The position numbers were made by a program, and so were the translations under genes. DNA of 21,491 nt from Gnetum montanum. Its lineage: Eukaryota; Streptophyta; Gnetopsida; Gnetales; Gnetaceae. Shown here piece after piece: positions 18,480 through 21,491 of the stretch. The notes below the pieces were generated by a model. The model made no database searches. It saw nothing but the letters and a program-made list of their open reading frames with translations, and was not told the origin of the DNA. The DNA lies in assembly GCA_015680685.1 (NCBI GenBank), contig MNCI01003579.1:32666-54156 (forward strand). Reading direction: 5' to 3'. Every line of letters begins with the position of its first letter. Position 1 is the stretch's first letter.

Positions 18480-19819
18480 TTTTTTATATTACACAGGGCT
18501 TATTCAAATAGCTATACCACATTAGCATTTTATTTACACATGCAATATTTGACTAAACATATTTATTTAAATACTCATTTCTTCTCAAAAAAGTGTCAGA
18601 ACCATATTTTCTTCGTTTTACAATGTGCCCTGTCACATGAACTCATAGAATTGATTTTTGGAACTAGCTTTGATTCTACAAATATCTCTTGAAATAGCTC
18701 TACCATGTAAGCATCTTTTCTAAATGCACAAGAAAGCTTATTAACAATTAGAAAAGGAAATATTTGAGAATAAAAAGCTTCCAATTTTGTTTAAAGAGTT
18801 CATTACCATGTTAGCCCAAGTAAAAGGAAAGCTAGAAGTAACTTTTTAGAACTGGGTTTGGATCTATATGAGATATACCAAAGAAAAGTTCATGACACAT
18901 GTGCAAAAATAAAAAGGGGAATTCTAAGATTATATTCTAAAGATCTATTATATGAAAAACCTAGATTTTGTACTACTATAAAAGTGAGTTAAATCCCATT
19001 AATGAAAACATAGGTTGTTTGTTGAAGCTTAAAGAGCTATTATCTCAAAAATTAGCAAAGCTTGCTATTGTCACAAGAAGGAACTATTGGCATCAAAATA
19101 AAATGACAAATTTCTTCCTCCTCTATTAAGCTTTCAATACTCACCTAAAGCTCATACCAAATGTATTATTGGAAGCTAAGCTATAACAAATAGAGCTTCA
19201 TCTTCAACTACTCTTCCAACAAATTAGTAACTATTATAGCTCATTGCTTGTTTCACTTCTTCAGCATATTAACAAACAACTAGAAGAATAGCCTTGAAAA
19301 TGGCTAGAAATAATGAAGGCTATAAATTAAACCTATCTGGTTTAGCTTTGGTGATTTTGGTTTTCGCCTTGTGCTTAAACTAGAATTTTTTCTTCTCAAT
19401 CTCTCACTATTCTCTTTTCTATTAAAGCCCTTTTTTTCTTTATCTAAGGAAGCTTGGTAACTCTTGAGTCTCTATGTTAAGACAAAACATAGAATTTACC
19501 TCTTCCTCTATGCTTTCAAGTGGATTTTTATGACTATGAGCTTTGTGTTTGTGCTCAATCTAGAACTATAGAAGGATATCTATATATTTCTTTATTAATA
19601 TAATTATTCTACCTCATATGATTTAAAGAAAGTTTTATGGTGGATGTCTAGTAGTTGAACCACATTAAAAGCTCAATATCTATTTACTATTTTTTTCATA
19701 GGTGCTCTATTTTCTTCATTTAGTTACTTCAGTGCCTTTTACTAGTCAATCTAACAGTCTCTATTTAACTTTATTTTTTAATAAATCCCTAATTTACCCT
19801 CCCTCACATTTAGGAAACA
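18480..19819 (+). repeat. 3' LTR of element B, 5' part deleted
   Basis: Matches 12540-13913 of the 5' LTR over its full length and ends TAGGAAACA, as in element A (GGAAACA). At about 18480 it is joined directly to the antisense ORF region: sequence homologous to element A position 3018 stops at GTTATGATAG and LTR sequence begins about 660 bp inside the LTR. The polypurine tract and the LTR start were therefore removed by one deletion, estimated at 1.4 kb from the two full copies. Confidence 0.88.
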
Positions 19820-21491
19820 ACAAAGCCGTATACATATAGGTTACAAATATTATGTGCAAGATACAAATATTGATTTGATTAATATCTTATAATTTTTAAA
19901 ATAGAAAACTATTTGTGATGTGTTAATTAAAATTTGCAAGTGTGGTTTTGGTTTCATCAAATCAACTTGCCATCAATGAGGCTGTCTACACCAACAACTG
20001 AATCAAGTCTTTAAGGATTACCTTCAATGAAAGGCCCTCTAACATCACTACCACTATTTTCACCAAAGCAACCATCAACAAGTTCGTCTTTGCCTTCATG
20101 AATAGTTTAATCAAGTCCTCATCATCATTGCTAACTAAAACCCCTCCACCATCACCGATAGTGACATCACCAATATAGCTGATTTGAGTCCTCCACTAGC
20201 ATCTACAACTAATTGACCTCCACCATCACCACCAAAGTATCTAATGACAAGTTAATCTTTGCCTTCACTAATAGCTAAATCAAGCCCTCAATTGTAACCT
20301 GTAACTAAAATCCCTCCACCATCACCTATAGTGACATTGCAGATAGTTGAATTAAGTCCTCTACTATAGCCTAAGTGTAAAAGTGCTTCAGCAACACTAA
20401 TAACAACATTGCTACTATTACCATCTCAAAGTCCACGATTGCCTCAAATGATTAAAGCCAAACCTCCACCTCTACCTTCCCCTATGCTCTGGACCTCTTC
20501 TTATGATGCTATTGTCTATCTCATTTTTTTTTTTAAATTTAGAAAAAATATGGGCTAGTAGTACAACCCTCACCTATACAGGATGGCAGACGTAACCCAC
20601 TAATGAAAAGGATCCCATTACAAAGGTCATAGCTACCAAACCTTTCATGAATGCTAATCACTTATACCTTGGTATGAGAAAAATGAAAATTTAATTAATG
20701 TTGAATCTCTGAAGCTTTATTACTACTAAAGATTCATAGAACCTATTGAATCTACATTTTCATGATAAATGATAAATAAAGATAGTCCAAATTAACAAAC
20801 CATGAATAAAAATAGTAAAAACAAATAATGTAATATTATATGCTTTATTAAATAAGAAAAAAATACCACAGCATCTATTTGGAGAAAATAAATGATAGAA
20901 TCTACAAATTGTTATGATGATATTATTTCATGCCTCATTGGTTTATTTGAATTTAATTTGGACTTTCTGGTTGTGTCAGTTGATTTCATGCATGTATGAT
21001 TTGGTATTCATTATAATGATTGTTGTTTGTGGTACCTGGTAGTGCAGTGTTATATAGGAGAACATGGACTCTTAGTTTCTTGTACATTAGAATGGATTTC
21101 ACATTTTCTGTCATGGCATGATGATGAGGGATGAATAACTATGGATAGCTTCTTGAGATGCCATGTTGGGTTATGGATTTAGTTATGGGTTTTTTTATTG
21201 TTGCTTATATTGTGTTTCACTATGGTTTGTTGCAAAATCAACATGATTTCATAGATATTATTATTATTTCCATCAAACATTAGCATTTATTTTTGTGGTC
21301 ACATTGATTATACTTTGTTCTATATCAAAGAGTCAAGTTTGAGGAGATAGAGAAAAGTAAAATAATCTAGATGTTCATCCTTTTTTACAAGATAACTTAC
21401 AGTTTGTAGCAAAATCCTACCTACATAGCAAAGGGACCAGAAAAGTAGATGTGACTCACTAACCAAAAAGGAGGTAGGTAAGAATTGAATC
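19820..21491. other. Right flank without recognised genes
   Basis: Beyond the element the sequence is AT-rich, with the degenerate tandem repeat at about 20040-20395 and a diverged direct repeat (about 20565-20615 and 21410-21475). From 20620 to 21400 no coding frame, repeat or RNA gene was recognised. Confidence 0.55.
20040..20395 (-). repeat. Two diverged 170-bp tandem units with GDGGG coding look
   Basis: The segment beginning ACAAGTTCGTCTTTGCC at 20078 recurs as ACAAGTTAATCTTTGCC at 20247, and CTAACTAAAACCCCTCCACC at 20131 recurs near 20301, so the unit is about 170 bp. Within the unit a shorter CCTCCACCATCACC block also repeats (about 20219). On the minus strand both units read VTIGDGGG(I/V)LV, with FGGDGGGQLVVDASGGL between them, broken by stops and one frameshift. 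This may be a fragment of a repetitive gene or a minisatellite that reads well by chance; no family is recognised. Confidence 0.7.

Larger units (their letters stand above)
11875..19819 (+). mobile_element. Degenerate Ty1/copia LTR retrotransposon B
   Basis: Plus-strand element of the same family as A. The order is 5' LTR (about 11875-13913), primer-binding site (13916-13927), gag, protease, GAG-pre-integrase, integrase core, reverse transcriptase, RNase H, antisense ORF region and 3' LTR (18480-19819). Pol aligns with element A throughout. LTR ends correspond: the block 12540-13913 matches 18480-19819 (for example the ATAATGAAGGCTATAAATTAA block at 13350 and 19310). Stops and frameshifts interrupt every domain. 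No convincing target-site duplication was found; the left LTR terminus is degraded. Confidence 0.94.

Noticed and set aside
18596-18784. 62-codon minus frame inside the 3' LTR of element B
   Set aside because: It lies in LTR sequence, is not open in the homologous 5' LTR as far as seen, and has no motif.

Overview
The window looks like repeat-rich nuclear DNA of a flowering plant. It is AT-rich, has no bacterial-style gene packing, and most of it is two old, decayed Ty1/copia LTR retrotransposons of one family. Both carry a methionine-tRNA-type primer-binding site, a copia-type gag and the order gag, (protease), integrase, reverse transcriptase, RNase H. The species cannot be told from the sequence. 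No intact host gene was recognised.

Layout. 1-1099: non-coding flank with a GATA/GA microsatellite and a short repeated nonamer. 1100-9191: copia element A on the minus strand (5' LTR 7529-9191, gag and pol leftwards, polypurine tract at 2283-2295, truncated 3' LTR 1100-2281). 9192-11874: a CpG-richer spacer that does not look like the transposons and holds an ambiguous open, possibly coding stretch at 10619-10895. 11875-19819: copia element B on the plus strand (5' LTR about 11875-13913, gag and pol rightwards, 3' LTR 18480-19819 with its start deleted). 19820-21491: flank with two copies of a degenerate repeat of about 170 bp and a diverged direct repeat of about 60 bp. The two elements lie head to head, with 5' LTRs facing each other.

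Neither element can move by itself. Gag and pol are broken by many stops and frameshifts, the YVDD site of reverse transcriptase is lost in both, the protease core is missing from A, and the integrase active site is damaged in both. Many stops sit where copia proteins have Gln or Trp, which fits decay of methylated cytosines.

The best candidate for something undescribed is a small antisense gene between RNase H and the 3' LTR of this family (3055-3436 on plus in A; 18086-18444 on minus in B). The two diverged copies align in the antisense frame over about 120 codons. They share the start ATG position, keep motifs such as DLLELL and HDPYE, and every in-frame stop compared in one copy is matched by a sense codon in the other. 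This suggests the family once carried a real antisense accessory protein of unknown function.
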